From Azadirachta indica (taxonomy: Eukaryota > Streptophyta > Magnoliopsida > Sapindales > Meliaceae), in NCBI GenBank assembly GCA_022749755.1, contig CM040440.1, positions 680,824 through 744,823 on the forward strand: 64,000 nt of DNA, written 5' to 3'. This document shows positions 1 through 11,000 of the stretch, one piece after another; within the stretch, counting starts at the first letter, position 1; the number at the start of each line of letters is the position of its first letter. The translations under genes were made by a program, and so were the position numbers. Below the pieces are notes generated by a model. It saw only the letters and a program-made list of their open reading frames with translations, had not been told where the DNA came from and ran no database searches.

Positions 1-168
1 AAAGATGAAAAGGAGGTAATAAGCAGGAACTTGGAAATGGAGGTGGTGACTGTTCAAGTTTTGCAAACTCCTGTGAGTAGTCGCAAGGGTTTGGCCAGGA
101 AGGTTTTACCGGACGTTGTGGGTTTACTGAACTCTCGTCTGTGGAGTCTTTGGAGTCCGAGCATCTAA
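1..168 (+). CDS. C-terminal end of an unidentified protein (partial, last exon)
   Basis: Frame 1 is open from the first base to TAA at 166-168 and gives 55 residues ending LWSLWSPSI. Codon use is balanced and GC content is clearly higher than in the AT-rich DNA that follows, which looks like a 3' UTR, so this reads as the final exon of a gene beginning left of the window. The peptide has a mixed charged start (KDEKEVISRNLEMEV) and a basic/hydrophobic tail. I do not recognise the family, and no domain can be assigned from so short a piece. It could also be a fortuitous open stretch. Confidence 0.42.
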   Translation, partial: KDEKEVISRNLEMEVVTVQVLQTPVSSRKGLARKVLPDVVGLLNSRLWSLWSPSI

Positions 169-983
169 CAGCATCCCAGTGGTTTTCCTTCTTCTTCCTT
201 CCTTTTCTCGAGAAAATCTGATTCTCTTTTGTTATTCTGGGTTTTGGCTGGAGTTAGTTCATGGAGTTGGTGAAAATTAGCCGTAAATCTCATTGCCTAT
301 ACTGCTAATAAATCAGATTATGCCTAAATTATTTCATGCATCCTCTCTACTCTTGGTAGAGATAACTTTTTTCTTATTCTATATATGCTTATTTTATTGT
401 ACTAAACTAGATTTCGTGACCGAGGTACAATAACAACATAAACATATTTTCAATCACTTTACATATTTTTAATTATTTGCCAAGATAATTAACTCATCCA
501 AAAATATATTCTGTCAACTGTTGGGGACAATTTTAAATACAAGTGTAGTTCCGAGTAATAAATAAACTGCAGGTGATCAGGCATATTGATGGAGGACTCC
601 GATACATTACTCCAATATTTAATTTGTTGATTCCGCTTCTCAATTAATTTCCTAACAACCCTAACATGCAGTTTTTAACTTTTATGTAATTTTTTTTAAG
701 AGAAAACCATCACAGAATGTTGGAGATTAAAAAGGAACTTGCGTTACAGTACATGTAGTAAATAATTAAGATATGTAAAATGGAGTTGATAATATTGCAT
801 TGGGAAATCTCTCATTGTCTGGAGATTTTTGTTTTCGTCGTTTATTAGAAGATAAGAATATCACAATATAAATGGCCTTTGTTTTTTATTTCTGATCGAC
901 GCGTCGTTTTTCCTTGCAAAAGAGTCTATGGACTCTTATGTCGTAGTTATCGAGGTGACTGCGGAGAAAACATATATATATAT
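169..983. other. AT-rich intergenic DNA
   Basis: This is presumably the 3' UTR of the left-edge gene, followed by spacer. I see no ORF, RNA gene or clear repeat. Confidence 0.5.
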
Positions 984-1105
984 GGGGTATCTTCACATAC
1001 CTTTCATAGAGATTGTGAAAATCACGTCTAAATAGTAGTTTGAAAAAATTTACAATACCTCTCCCACAACAGTGATTTCATCCTATTGATTATTAGCTGA
1101 CTGAC
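984..1105 (+). repeat. Left terminal inverted repeat of the Mutator-like element
   Basis: Pairs with the reverse complement of about 1985-2103. Matching is best over the first ~85 bp and then decays. Confidence 0.6.
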
Positions 1106-1984
1106 TAAAAATAATAAAAATTTCACAATATCCTTTATATTGTACCATTAATCTTTTAACTTTCTAAACCTAATCTCACAAAATTAATTAACCATAATTC
1201 ACAAAATCAAGTGGCCGCCACTTGTACCCAACCACCACCATTAGCAGCTTTATTGCTCATGTCGTTGCCGCTGCCCCACTGTTCATGCCATCGTCCCAGC
1301 CCTTCTGTTCACGCCGGTCGTCACAGCCCCAAGCTTACCACACGGTTCGTCGCATAACCAAGCTTATGCACGCGATTTATTGCAACCCCCCGCTCACGTC
1401 GTCATCACTTGCCCACCGCTCATGCCATTGTCCCAGCCCCATCGCCACCACCTCAAGCCACCAACCATGATTGAATGGTGTAACATCATTAACAAGCGCG
1501 GCAATGATTTTGTTTATTATTTAGAGTTAAATAAGAGAAAATAATGGTGATTAGAAAAGAATGATCTTGGTGAATATGATAGTTGATTTTGGGAGTTGCA
1601 AAGATGAGATCTATGTTGGGTAGTTGGATTGTTGTATTGTTGAAGGATGTACAACAACTAAAAATTTTTGGTAGAACTTGTTTGCTAATTTTTTGTGAGG
1701 ATTTTTCTATTAGTTTGAATATTCATTTTATGGAAAATACAAAATTTTGTTGAAATTGCTTCTATTTCATGGATTTATGATAGTTTTTAATTATTTGATT
1801 GTAGGAATTTGAAGTGGTTTAGTTTTGGTAAAAGAAGGTAAACCGATGGTCAGCTGCAGTAAGCGATTTTGTCGACAAAGTATTTTAAACTTTTTCGGTG
1901 GTTTCTAGTTAGTTGATTTTAGTGGTTAGTTGATTTTTGCAATGATTTCCGTAAATTTTTACTAAAACATTCAAAAGTTTACGG

Positions 1985-2103
1985 TTAACTGATGGTCAAC
2001 AGGACGGAATCAGTATAGCAAGGGAGGTACCCGTAAATTTTTTCAAACTTTCTATCTAAATATAATTTTCACAAATCTTAAGAGAGGTATATGAAAATAT
2101 CCC
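1985..2103 (-). repeat. Right terminal inverted repeat of the Mutator-like element
   Basis: Inverted copy of 984-1105. The outer 22 bp also match a lone copy near 47025-47047, which shows that the family is dispersed. Confidence 0.6.
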
Positions 2104-2475
2104 ATAAATATATATATATATATATCATAAGTGTAAGCATCTAATAATTGTAATAGTAACTCCAATACACCTAGTATTTGTTGGGGATATTTCGTTGAAA
2201 GAAAGTAACAACATTATTTTTGGAGTCTGGTTCTATCACTAAAGGCAACAACCTTGTCTCTTTGGCCAGAAAATTAAAATACGTACCTTCCCTCATTGCC
2301 ATTGCCTTTACTTGTTCCTCATCTTTTGTCCATATTCTTTTGAAGGTATGCATAACCATAACTGCTCCCTCTTAATTATTTCTTAATGACACATGCATTG
2401 TATACTAAAATGATATTGTATATCAAAATAATTTTATATTATTTGAGAGTGTTCCTTAACTTTTGCATATAAACT
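2104..2475. other. Spacer between two transposable elements
   Basis: AT-rich. A 62-codon minus-strand open frame at 2171-2359 has no recognisable features. I see nothing else. Confidence 0.4.
2107..2125. repeat. TA microsatellite
   Basis: Alternating TA run directly outside the right end of the Mutator-like element. It is a likely insertion target and prevents reading of the target duplication. Confidence 0.8.
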
Positions 2476-2646
2476 TGAGAAATTTTATTGTATCTATTTT
2501 TGAGATAGTGGAAGATTTGTATATAAGTAATTTACCATCACCTTGTAACTTTTTCCTCAAGGGTTTTCATGTTAAAAATTTTGGTATCTTCTTCATTATT
2601 TTTATTTTTGTTATTTCTTTTGTATTTAATTTTTTTTTCTCAACCA
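2476..2646 (+). repeat. 5' LTR of copia element (left boundary approximate)
   Basis: Shares several blocks with 5401-5545, including GAGATAGTGGAAG, a TTTTTCCTYAAGG block and GTTAAAAATTTTGGT. It ends in CA at 2646, directly before a primer-binding-like sequence. The exact TG start is not clear. Confidence 0.6.
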
Positions 2647-2647
2647 C

Positions 2648-2659
2648 TAGTATCATAGT
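2648..2659 (+). other. Primer-binding site, degenerate tRNA-iMet type
   Basis: TAGTATCATAGT resembles the usual copia primer site TGGTATCAGAGC and lies 1-2 bases after the LTR, where a primer site belongs. Confidence 0.55.
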
Positions 2660-2917
2660 ACTGTTGGAGAAAAATTATTTATAATCACTATATAAAATTA
2701 TCAGGAGGTACTGTAGATATTTGTTATTGTAGCATCATGGGAGATTCAATGTATCTACCGACATTAAGAGCAATTACTGTTGTTTAAAATACAAATGTTT
2801 TGTAAGGTAGTTCTGTGCAGGACAACTATTGTTGTTAAGGTAAGTAAATGTATATAAGGACAATTATTATTGTGAAAAGCGCGCTGTTTTATAGGGCAAT
2901 TTTGTGCAAGATAGTTA

Positions 2918-3715
2918 ATGTTGTCTAAGAAGTATAGTATTGTAGCAGATATAATAGAATCGAAGATGGCTGGCCTGAAAACTAAGATCAAGAAGTTCAA
3001 CAACAAAAACAATTTTTCTCTTCGGCAAAAAAGAATGAAAGATCTTCTTATTCAACAAAAATTCCACAAAGCTTTATTAGGCAAAGAGAAAAAGTCTGCT
3101 ATAGTCACGAATGAATAGTGGAAGGATATGGACGAGACTATAGTCAACACCATTTGCCTAAATGTGTCAAATAACGTCTTGCAAAATATCGATTCTAAAA
3201 GGTTCAAAACAACCAAAGAAACTTAAGAGACTTTAAAAAGATTGTACATATCAAAGAACATCTCCAACAAATTTTACTTATAGAAGGAGTTGTTCTAGGT
3301 GTAAAAGCTTGAGAACTTAGATATGATGCAACACTTGAGCAACTTTAATGGTATGATCTCGACACTATCACAGTTAAATATAAATTCCATTGAAAAGGAA
3401 AACTCTATACTTTTAATGGCAACATTTCCTTCGTTTTATGATCATCTCATTACAACTCTCACTTATGAAAAAGACATTTTGGAGTTTCAAGTTGTCTTTG
3501 CAACTTTAGTTTCATTTGAACAATAAAATAAAATGCGTGGAGAATTGCAAGCACTCGTTACTAACAATAGAAAGAGAAGCGAAAATCGAGGTGAAAGAAA
3601 TCATTATGACAAGTTTAGGGGGAGATCGAAATTGAGAGGCAAGAATTTCGCCTATCATCATTGTAGAAAGTCGGGCTATATAAAGAAGAATTGTTGAGCA
3701 TTAAAGTGATAAAAG
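2918..3715 (+). pseudogene. copia gag remnant
   Basis: The broken reading frame resembles copia gag (UBN2 type), with pieces such as WKDMDETIVNTICLNVSNNV, ETLKRLYIS and a block ending ATLVSFEQ. A degenerate zinc knuckle follows near 3645-3700 (HHCRKSGYIKKNC, with the first cysteine lost). At least five stops interrupt it. Gag would package the element's RNA, but this copy cannot make a full protein. Confidence 0.72.
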
Positions 3716-3834
3716 TAGCAAGGAGCAATAAGAAGAAAGAAGACGACAACAACACAACTACAACAGCCATAAAAAATGAGGATGTTTTATTGCTTACTAA
3801 TGAATGTTTTCATGTTAGCAATACTACGATTAAA

Positions 3835-4040
3835 TGAGTGGTTAATTTAGGAGCTTCTTTCTACATTACTCCAAATGCAAGAATATTGACCACTTATGAA
3901 GCTGGCGACTTTGGCTTATTTAGGGTGAAAAATTCATCTGGCAACAAAATTATTGGAATTAAAGATGTTAGCATTGAAACTAATGTTAGTTGTCAACTGA
4001 CATTAAAAAATGTGAGGAACGTTCTAGAATTATGTCTCAA
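3835..4040 (+). pseudogene. copia protease remnant
   Basis: The segment VNLGASFYITP matches the copia aspartic protease active-site region (normally DSGAS followed by H/Y-x-T). The catalytic aspartate is replaced, so the site is dead. The protein frame then leaves the family shortly before 4050. Confidence 0.65.
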
Positions 4041-4224
4041 TCGATCTTAGTGAATGCTCTGCATGAACAAGACTATCAGAATTACTTTGGCAATAGTAGA
4101 TGGAAACTTCTAAAGGAATCATTGATTATTGCAAAAGAAAAGCTTTGTTATAGCTTTTATACAACCCATGAGATAAAGTTGCACTAACAATGTGAATATA
4201 GTAGTTAATACTTCACCAAATTTA

Positions 4225-5140
4225 TGATATAAACTGCTTGGCCATATAAGTAAGAAAAGACTATAGATTCTTGCTAAGAAGAATCTTATTCCTTTAAGGA
4301 AAGATACTTCATTTAACCCGTGTGATTATTGTTTATTTACTAAACAACATAAAGTTTCATTTGCCAATCCCATTTTTTAGAAAAGATAATGTATTAAAAT
4401 ATGATGTATCTGATACCTTAGAAGTTGAATCATTGGGGGGAGCTAAATATTTTGTAATATTTTGTAACATTTATAGATGATGCTTCTAGGAAGGTTTGAG
4501 TATATTTGTTAAAGATAAAAAGATCATATGTTATATGTTTTTTAAAAGCTTCATGCCATGGTAGAAAGAGAAACCGGGAAGCCTTTGAAGTGCCTTTAAT
4601 CAAATAACGGAGAAGAATACACTTCCTAAGAGTTTAGAGATTAATGTTTTAAACATAGGATTCAGTATAAGAAAATAGTTCCTTGTACTTCTCAACATAA
4701 TGATGTAGCTGAATGAATGAATCGCACCATCAAGAAAAGAGTCATAAGCATATTAAGAGAAGCCAAATTATCAAATCCTTTTTGGGTCACAGTTGTGCAA
4801 ACTACTTACTTCTTGATTAACAGATCTTTGTCAGCTCCGTTGGGGTTAGACATTCCAAAAAGAGTATGGACCAACAAAGATGTTTCATATTCTCATCTCA
4901 AGGTACTTGGTTACAAGGCTTTTTTACACATGCCAAAGGAACAATGATTTAAGCTTAACAACAAGGTCATTTCATGTATCTTCATTGGATATAAAGATAA
5001 AAAGTTCGGATACAAATTTTGGGATCTAAAAAAAGAAAGAATTGTGAGAAGCAAAGATGTTATTTTCTATAAAGATCAAATAGTTGAAGATTCCAAAAAG
5101 GAGCAGCAGCCTGAAAAAGTCGCAATTGAATTGAGCCCTT
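4225..5140 (+). pseudogene. copia GAG-pre-integrase and integrase remnant
   Basis: In order: a GAG-pre-integrase stretch (LLGHISKKRL...), a zinc-site remnant (CDYCLFTKQHKVSF), the piece NGEEY of the catalytic core, and the well-kept stretch at 4717-4947 (MNRTIKKRVISILREAKLSN... HLKVLGYKAF) that follows the core's DDE region. A C-terminal part (CIFIGYKDKKFGYKFWD) continues to about 5140. Stops and frameshifts are scattered throughout. After this point the reverse transcriptase should begin but is absent. Confidence 0.75.
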
Positions 5141-5390
5141 CTCAATAACAGGTAACCAATGAAGAGTCAAAAGCAACTGATGAAATCCAAATCTCACCTA
5201 ATGATGATGATGAAAATAATAATGTTGAAGATGACTTCTCCATGATAAAGACCATAACCCAATTTCTTTCCCTCATAGGTTGAAAAAAAGGAGAATCGAT
5301 TGGGTTTTCAACTTATATGAGTAGCGAGATTTTTTAATACATATAGCCTGAGTATATTTTCTTTTTCAATTTAAGATTTTAAGTGACATA

Positions 5391-5545
5391 TGGAGGAGGA
5401 AATTTCTTCTTTCCATTTTCGAGATAGTGGAAATTTGTGTGTAAGTGATTTACTGTCACCTAGTGGTTTTTTCCTTAAGGATTTCTATGTTAAAAATTTT
5501 GGTGTCTTCTTTGTTATTTTTATTTTGTTATTTCTGCTGTATTGT
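5391..5545 (+). repeat. Polypurine tract and truncated 3' LTR of copia element
   Basis: The tract TGGAGGAGGA (5391-5400) is followed by LTR sequence matching 2476-2646. The copy stops near 5545, before the expected CA end, where an oppositely oriented copia fragment begins. Confidence 0.6.
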
Positions 5546-6110
5546 TGAAATCTTTTATTACATAATTTACAATACTACTATCAATATGCCAAGTTGAATC
5601 ATATTTTGTTCCAAAGGCTGATGTAATGTATGTAAAGGTTGTTGAGAATTAAGATTTTAACCTTATAATTTTCTTCCATATGATAAGAACGAATTGCAGC
5701 TGAATATCCACACCATATATTTGACAAGCTATAGCTTTGTAGTGTTCCTTCTATTATTTGCACTGCTCTAACCATTATTTTAATTACTCTAACCATTAGT
5801 TTCACCATTATTACCCCCATTATGACCTTAGCTATTGCCTCCCCTAATACCTCCTTTGTTGTTTATCTATTAAGGCTAACAATGTTTGCTTGGAATTTTC
5901 TTTCCACTTGGTGCTTGTCCCTGATATTATCACATTGAACTTCAAGATTTATTGTAGAATTTAGTTGGTCAATTTGACTTTCTTGATTGAGTAGCATGGC
6001 AAATACCTTTATAGGAGATCTCACTTTTAAATATGATATTTACTATTATTATGGATTGAACTCAGCTTTTACTCCTTAGGACACCAAATCCTCATTATTA
6101 ATAGGTGTTT
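5546..6110 (-). pseudogene. Second copia fragment: gag C-terminus and protease start, minus strand
   Basis: Read on the minus strand, the sequence gives a broken gag (NQESQIDQLNSTINLEVQCDN region near 5990-5930), a run rich in remnants of RGG/GGN coding, a decayed zinc knuckle (CQIYGVDIQLQFVLI in one frame) and the protease active-site region WHIDSSIVNYV near 5550-5600, where the family has W-x-IDSGAxxHV. The SGA motif has become SSI. The fragment joins the truncated LTR of the preceding element at about 5545, so one insertion or a deletion has fused the two. Confidence 0.6.
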
Positions 6111-6757
6111 GGGGAAATGATCTAAGGTCCAATTAAAGTTAGAATTATGGTCAACATTGAGCCAGTATCTAGTCAAAGGATATTTTAGCTTAGCTCAAGT
6201 TAGATCAAGCATTATAAAAATAGTAAATGCAGAATCATAACTATCCGAAAGAATTAAATCAATAATTGCCCATGATTGTGTGTAGTCATAAGGTTGAAAT
6301 TAAAGACTTCAATTACAAAATCAATATGGCCTTCGACTCATGAAAATAGATTATAAATTGAAGGTAAGATAAAGAAAAAGGTGCATAATTCTTAACCATA
6401 TACTAAAACTTTGCTAAAATTCTGGATTGGACTTAAACATTAAAGGGCTTTTGCTAGTAAAGCCGACTTTCCCTTAATCTTTGATCATCTTATAGGACAC
6501 TTGAAGAGAAGAATTGATCGTTAAATATTGAAGCTGCAAAAAATGATATTCATAATAGGTTTGCCAATAGTTGCTAAATTATCAACAAAAATATTTTTAT
6601 TTTTCACAAAGTAGTTAACTATTGACCTTATTTAATTGTCCGTAATTACATATGCAGTTGAAATGTTCTAGCCATATATTGTGAAGAAAATAGCCTTCTA
6701 ATTGCTATCTAAAGCTCATATGATTTAATGCAATCTACCATAATTTAAAAAAATTAT
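6111..6757. other. Unassigned AT-rich DNA
   Basis: No open frame or recognisable element. It may be more decayed retrotransposon sequence. Confidence 0.35.
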
Positions 6758-7796
6758 GTAGGGGTATTTAGAATCCAATTTAATCCACTCAATTTGATCA
6801 ATCTGATATGATTTTAGTAGATTTGACAGATAAATGGTTTTGATCGGATTTCTAAAATCTAAAATTCGCTCACACTGGATGCACATTATCAACCCTTCAA
6901 AATCAATCTAATTTGTTAAAAATAATATAATAATATTTGAAATAAAATATTATTTTACTATTCTCTAATTCATAATATTAATTTTATCATTTACAATTAG
7001 TAATAGTAAAATTTTATACAATTTAAAAAAATTATACTAGGCTAACTCATAGGCTTTATTGGTAGGATTAAGCTCCCTTTCTAGAAAGCGAGCCTTGGGC
7101 GGCTTTGCACGACTATTGTGTGTTGCTATACCGACCAACACATGAAATCACATGGGCTTAATTTTCATAAGCCGTGTTGACTCGCACGACCCATTTGCCA
7201 CTAGTAAATTTAATAAAAATATTAAGCATATATATACTTTTTCCTTTATTCTTTCTTTTTCTCCTCCTTAATTTTACTTTTTGATTTATTTTTCAAACGA
7301 TCAATATTTTTTATTTACGATATAGTTATTTTTTCTTGTAAAAATAAAATTTGATTATAAAATTATATGAAGGGTTATAATTTTTAATTATGTATTCTTA
7401 TAGACTTACCGTAATTATTTTTGCCACTTTTTTATTTTTGATATAACTTAAAAAAACATAATCTTTTGATTAAAAACAACCAACTATAATGATTTAAATA
7501 TGTCTTTTTTATTATTTATTTTAAATGAGTATATATTTGTTTGGAAGTTTAAATAAATCATATACTATTTGCTCAATATCTTCATTAATGACATATAATC
7601 AACATTAAAACTAAATACTTTTAGTTTATTTGGATCAAGTTGGATCAGATCAAATTTTAAAATTTTTTAATAGATTGGTCTAATCTAATACTAACATACG
7701 ATGGATTAGGTTAGATTGAAAAAGTTCAAATGCACCAAGTGATGAACCTGACGTAGATTTAGTGAAATCTGCCTAATCCGATCTATTGAACACCCA
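6758..7796. mobile_element. Candidate non-autonomous short-TIR element (hAT-like)
   Basis: The left end reads GGGGTATTTAGAATCCAATTT. The reverse complement of the right end reads TGGGTGTTCAATAGATCGGATT. The subterminal regions on both sides share GGATCAA, GATCTGAT and TAGATT words in opposite orientation. AATTAT sits immediately outside each end and may be part of a target duplication. The interior is AT-rich and has no protein. This is an inference from an imperfect inverted repeat. Confidence 0.35.
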
Positions 7797-7904
7797 TAAT
7801 TATAAAACGGAAAACAACCAACTAAGAGAAGTTTGGTCATTTCTCATCCAAAGAAAGTGATATAGATTGAGAATAGTGACTTCTTTTTAATTTTTATTTT
7901 TGAT

Positions 7905-8525
7905 GACATATGTTTTGCCTTGGCTAAAAGTAATCAACTAAAAGTTATAGCTTTTAACTCAATGATTTCTCACAAGTACTATCAGAACGAGGTAGTATGT
8001 TTGAGTCTCTCAAGTGTCGTTGAAGGGAGATTGTTTGGTTATGAGGGTCAACCTCTCCCTTAGGGACTCACTACCATGTAAGCTTATGGTTACCCATGTG
8101 ACATTAGTGTTTGACTACCTAATTTACAAGTGTCCCATATATACATTGCGAAGCCATTTTTGTCCATTTTTTGCTTAGTAGTGAGGCACTGAAAGGTAAT
8201 ATGGTTTGCCTGGGCTTTAGCTTTTAGTTCAATGGTTGAGACTTGATCCTACTAATATTCTTCTTAGATGTTAGACATGTGATAATTCTTCTTAAATAAC
8301 CATATGAATGTGTACTTGTATTTTCATCGAAGCCATCAATACTCTCTAAGGTGATAAGAGACACCCAACTTGCCAGTATACCATTTATGAACTACAAAGC
8401 CCCTCTTATCCACCCTTCATTCAATAGCAAGGCGATTAAAGGAAATACGGTTCACCTTGGCTAACAACTATAGTTTTTACTTCAATTCTTGAAAATCTTT
8501 GAAAACTCAATTCACCCCAAAAAAA
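7905..8525. repeat. Degenerate repeat family, left block
   Basis: Contains about one and a half copies of a unit also found at 14330-15890. Shared words include CTTGGCTAA...AGCTTTT followed by CTCAATGGTT, GTGATAATTC, and a CATGTACT...GAAGCCA(C)CAA run. The unit recurs at both sides of the LTR element at 8550-14295. Confidence 0.55.
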
Positions 8526-8549
8526 GGAGGGTTGCGTCACTGTAATTTC

Positions 8550-9193
8550 AATTAGTGCCAAAGTTCAATTTTTTAGAACGTCGGTCGACCAAGTTAGCTT
8601 TGTTAGTCGATCAAGTGGCTTTAGCCAATTTAGAAGGCATTATACCTCTAGTCGATCGACCAAGTTGGAAAGGTCGGTCAACTAACACTATTCACACTAT
8701 TCACATACAAAAATGTTGTATTTTGATCCTTTTTCAGGGTTTCAAAATCTTACGTTTTGATCTTTATTTTAAATTTTTAAAACTTACATTTTGGTTTCCA
8801 AAAACTTATGGCTATTTCAATATACTCAAAATATTCACATCAAAATCATATAACTATATTAGTTTTTTAAAAGGCATTAAAGATGTATTCGATAAAAAAA
8901 AAAGATTTTGATATTTTAAGTGCAAATCAATATTCAATTTTGAAGACACATTACAAATAAAAAAATAACTAATGTTCGTATCTTCAATTCTTCAAATTTT
9001 TTCTTAAATCTGCTCTCAGGAATTCCAATTTTGCTCTTATGAATATTTATTTTGGGATATCTTTTTAAACCTTCACAATTGTATTCCAATTCATATTGCA
9101 AATATTAGAAATACTACAAGGAGAATTTAGTTAATCAAGAATATCAATATTTGTTATCATCAAAACAATAATTTATTAGCCTTAGCGCTAACA
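8550..9193 (-). repeat. 3' LTR, truncated at its outer end
   Basis: Aligns along its length with 13706-14295. Shared blocks include GTGCCAAARTTCAATTTT, TTGGTTTCCAAAAACTTAT, GGCATTAAA, TTCAATTTTGAAGACACATT and TATCATCAAAACAAT. The partner LTR extends further (12961-13705), and that part is missing here. Several GTCGACC/GTCGATC palindromic words occur at 8579-8680. The 118-codon plus-strand frame at 8555-8911 is LTR sequence, not a gene. Confidence 0.7.
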
Positions 9194-9215
9194 ATCACTT
9201 CCTTTTTTTATGATG
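9194..9215 (-). other. Polypurine tract before the 3' LTR
   Basis: The minus strand reads AAAAAAAGGAAGTGAT immediately upstream of TTGTTAGCGC. This is the typical purine run plus LTR start of SIRE-like elements. Confidence 0.5.
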
Positions 9216-9294
9216 ACAAACCATTGATTGCCAATAAAAAATTTAATTTACAAATAATTCTGGAAATGGCAATTCATCATATAATTCAAAATTC

Positions 9295-10310
9295 ATGCTC
9301 CCCCTCAGTAATGGCATAAGTGAAACATTTAAGCATAAAAGCATGTAATAAGCATTTCATCTCAAGCAAATAGCCATCAATGACACTACTCTCCCTTTTG
9401 TTATCATTAAAAAAATTTCAAATAAAAGAGCATGATAACAATTTTTGATGATATATTTTAGAGGTATTCTAAAAAAAATTTTAAAACAAAAACTCCCTTT
9501 AAAATTTGAGCAAATGTAATCAATGACAAGAATGGAAGAATATAAGATTAAGCCATTAAGAATGTCTCCCCTTTTTTGTTTTAAAGGTGCGAACAATGAA
9601 ATAATGTATGCCATATTCATAAATCAAAAGGCAACCATCATGTGAAATTAATGCAATACACAAAAAGAAATCACATCTCCCTCTAAGTGTGTTGCGTACT
9701 ACATGACTCTCCCCATTTCATACATAAAAAATTAGAAGAATGAAAATATTGCATAATTTTTCCTTTTTGACAATTAAGAACACATTTGAAAAATTTTCAT
9801 ATCTCCCTCTTTTGGCACTAACAAAAACAACAACAAATAACAAAATAATCTCCCGTATGCTTTATCATCATTTAAACATATAAATATAATGGAAAATATA
9901 ATGCAAAAGAGTCTAAAAGTCTTTCATGCAAGATAGTGCAAATGATCATAAGAAGAAAATGCACAGAGAGGAAACATTTTATCTCTTTCGTTATATATGA
10001 AAAAGATATGTATGCATATTCTTCTCTCTTTTGGCAATGTAAAGCAAAAAAAAAAATCTTTCGGAAACTTCATCTAATGAATAGCACAGAGAAATTATCC
10101 ATAACATTTATTATCAAAATAATAAATGCATCTAACAAAAGAAAGAGCAAGAGCACTTCTATACGCAATCACCATTTTATATTGGCATACTCTTCTCTTC
10201 CTTTTTCTTTCATTCATAGCCTTAACACATTATAGAAATTAAAACAACACAATTCATTGATAAAAATGTCCTCTAAGGCAGCACAGGAGATAATCACTTC
10301 TCCCCCTTAA
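9295..10310 (-). repeat. Cluster of repeated polypurine-tract-like words
   Basis: On the minus strand GGGAG/GGGGGAG words recur near 9300, 9390, 9572, 9678, 9710, 9803, 9851 and 10302, set in otherwise AT-rich non-coding DNA between the gag remnant and the 3' LTR. They resemble the true polypurine tract. Confidence 0.45.
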
Positions 10311-10734
10311 TACATTGTACATCATATAAATCTCTAAAATAATAAATGGATCCTTAATCAATAATATAAATCATCAAAACAATGAATGCATATTCAATAA
10401 AATAAGAAGTGAATCAAACTATTAAATGTTTTCCAAAACATAATGCAAGGAAATGAAAGCACATGCTAAAAGGACATTTTTCTAGAATTAAACCTTTGAT
10501 GATTTAGGTTCATAAGCTTGCTTTAATTGGTTTTTTAATGATTCGTCCTCTTTTAAAGCATCTCTTTTGCTTTCCTTGGTGATCTGTATATAATATACGG
10601 GTAGAAATACCTTCTATTTTTGGTCGACCAACTTAAGCAATTCAGATCAAATCCTCTTGACTCAATTCATCTTGGTTGCCCTGTTTCAACTTTGTTTTCT
10701 GACTAATCTTTATAAATGTGGTCATTTCTTTCAT

Positions 10735-11000
10735 AGAGATGTCCAAATTAAGTATCGCAAAATTCTATGAACTCCTGACTTCGTAGGATTTTCTATGTAT
10801 ACGCAGTTTGCACTAATTCATCTATTATATTCAACCCAAAAAAAAAAAATTAGAATACTGGTATGTTGCATTTTTAGATAGTTATGACCTATGTGGGTTA
10901 ATCGTTGCATAACAGCTTATAATGATGTCCAAATTAAATTTTGTAAAATTCTATAGAAACTAGACATCAAAAAATTTTTATCAATATATTATACACCCCA
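10735..11000. repeat. Imperfect tandem duplication inside the LTR element
   Basis: The block GATGTCCAAATTAA...AAAATTCTAT occurs at about 10739 and again at about 10925, each followed by related A/T-rich sequence ending in a CAACCC/CACCCC run. The period is about 186 bp. Confidence 0.45.

Larger units (their letters stand above)
984..2103. mobile_element. Non-autonomous Mutator-like element with long terminal inverted repeats
   Basis: The two ends are inverted copies of each other. The left end opens GGGGTATCTTCACATACCT at 984, and the reverse complement of the right end opens GGGATATTTTCATATACCTC at 2103. Similarity continues inward for about 110-130 bp, through the shared block AGTTTGAAAAAATTTAC and a diverged GTGATTTCATCC / CTGATTCCGTCC block. 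Long inverted repeats with no transposase point to a MULE-type non-autonomous element. Both flanks are TA-rich, so a 9-bp target duplication cannot be read with certainty. The interior near 1210-1470 is CCA/GCC-rich and repetitive, and its 82-codon open frame does not look like a real protein. Confidence 0.62.
2476..5545 (+). mobile_element. Degenerate Ty1/copia retrotransposon lacking reverse transcriptase
   Basis: The order is 5' LTR, tRNA-Met-like primer site, gag, protease, integrase, polypurine tract, truncated 3' LTR. Everything expected of copia is present up to the end of integrase. The reverse transcriptase and RNase H are missing: integrase-like sequence runs out near 5280 and the polypurine tract follows at about 5391. 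Many stop codons break the frame. The two LTRs share recognisable blocks (GAGATAGTGGAA; ATGTTAAAAATTTTGGT) but differ at many bases, so the insertion is old. Confidence 0.8.

Noticed and set aside
1222..1470. 82-codon plus-strand open frame
   Set aside because: It comes from a CCA/GCC-rich repetitive core within the Mutator-like element and has no protein-like pattern.
8555..8911. 118-codon plus-strand open frame
   Set aside because: It lies wholly in an LTR, on the strand opposite to the element's own genes, and the matching LTR does not keep the frame.
9357..9620. 87-codon minus-strand frame near the 3' LTR, considered as an envelope-like gene
   Set aside because: Hydrophobic stretches are present, but there is no family pattern. 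It sits in AT-rich DNA peppered with polypurine words.
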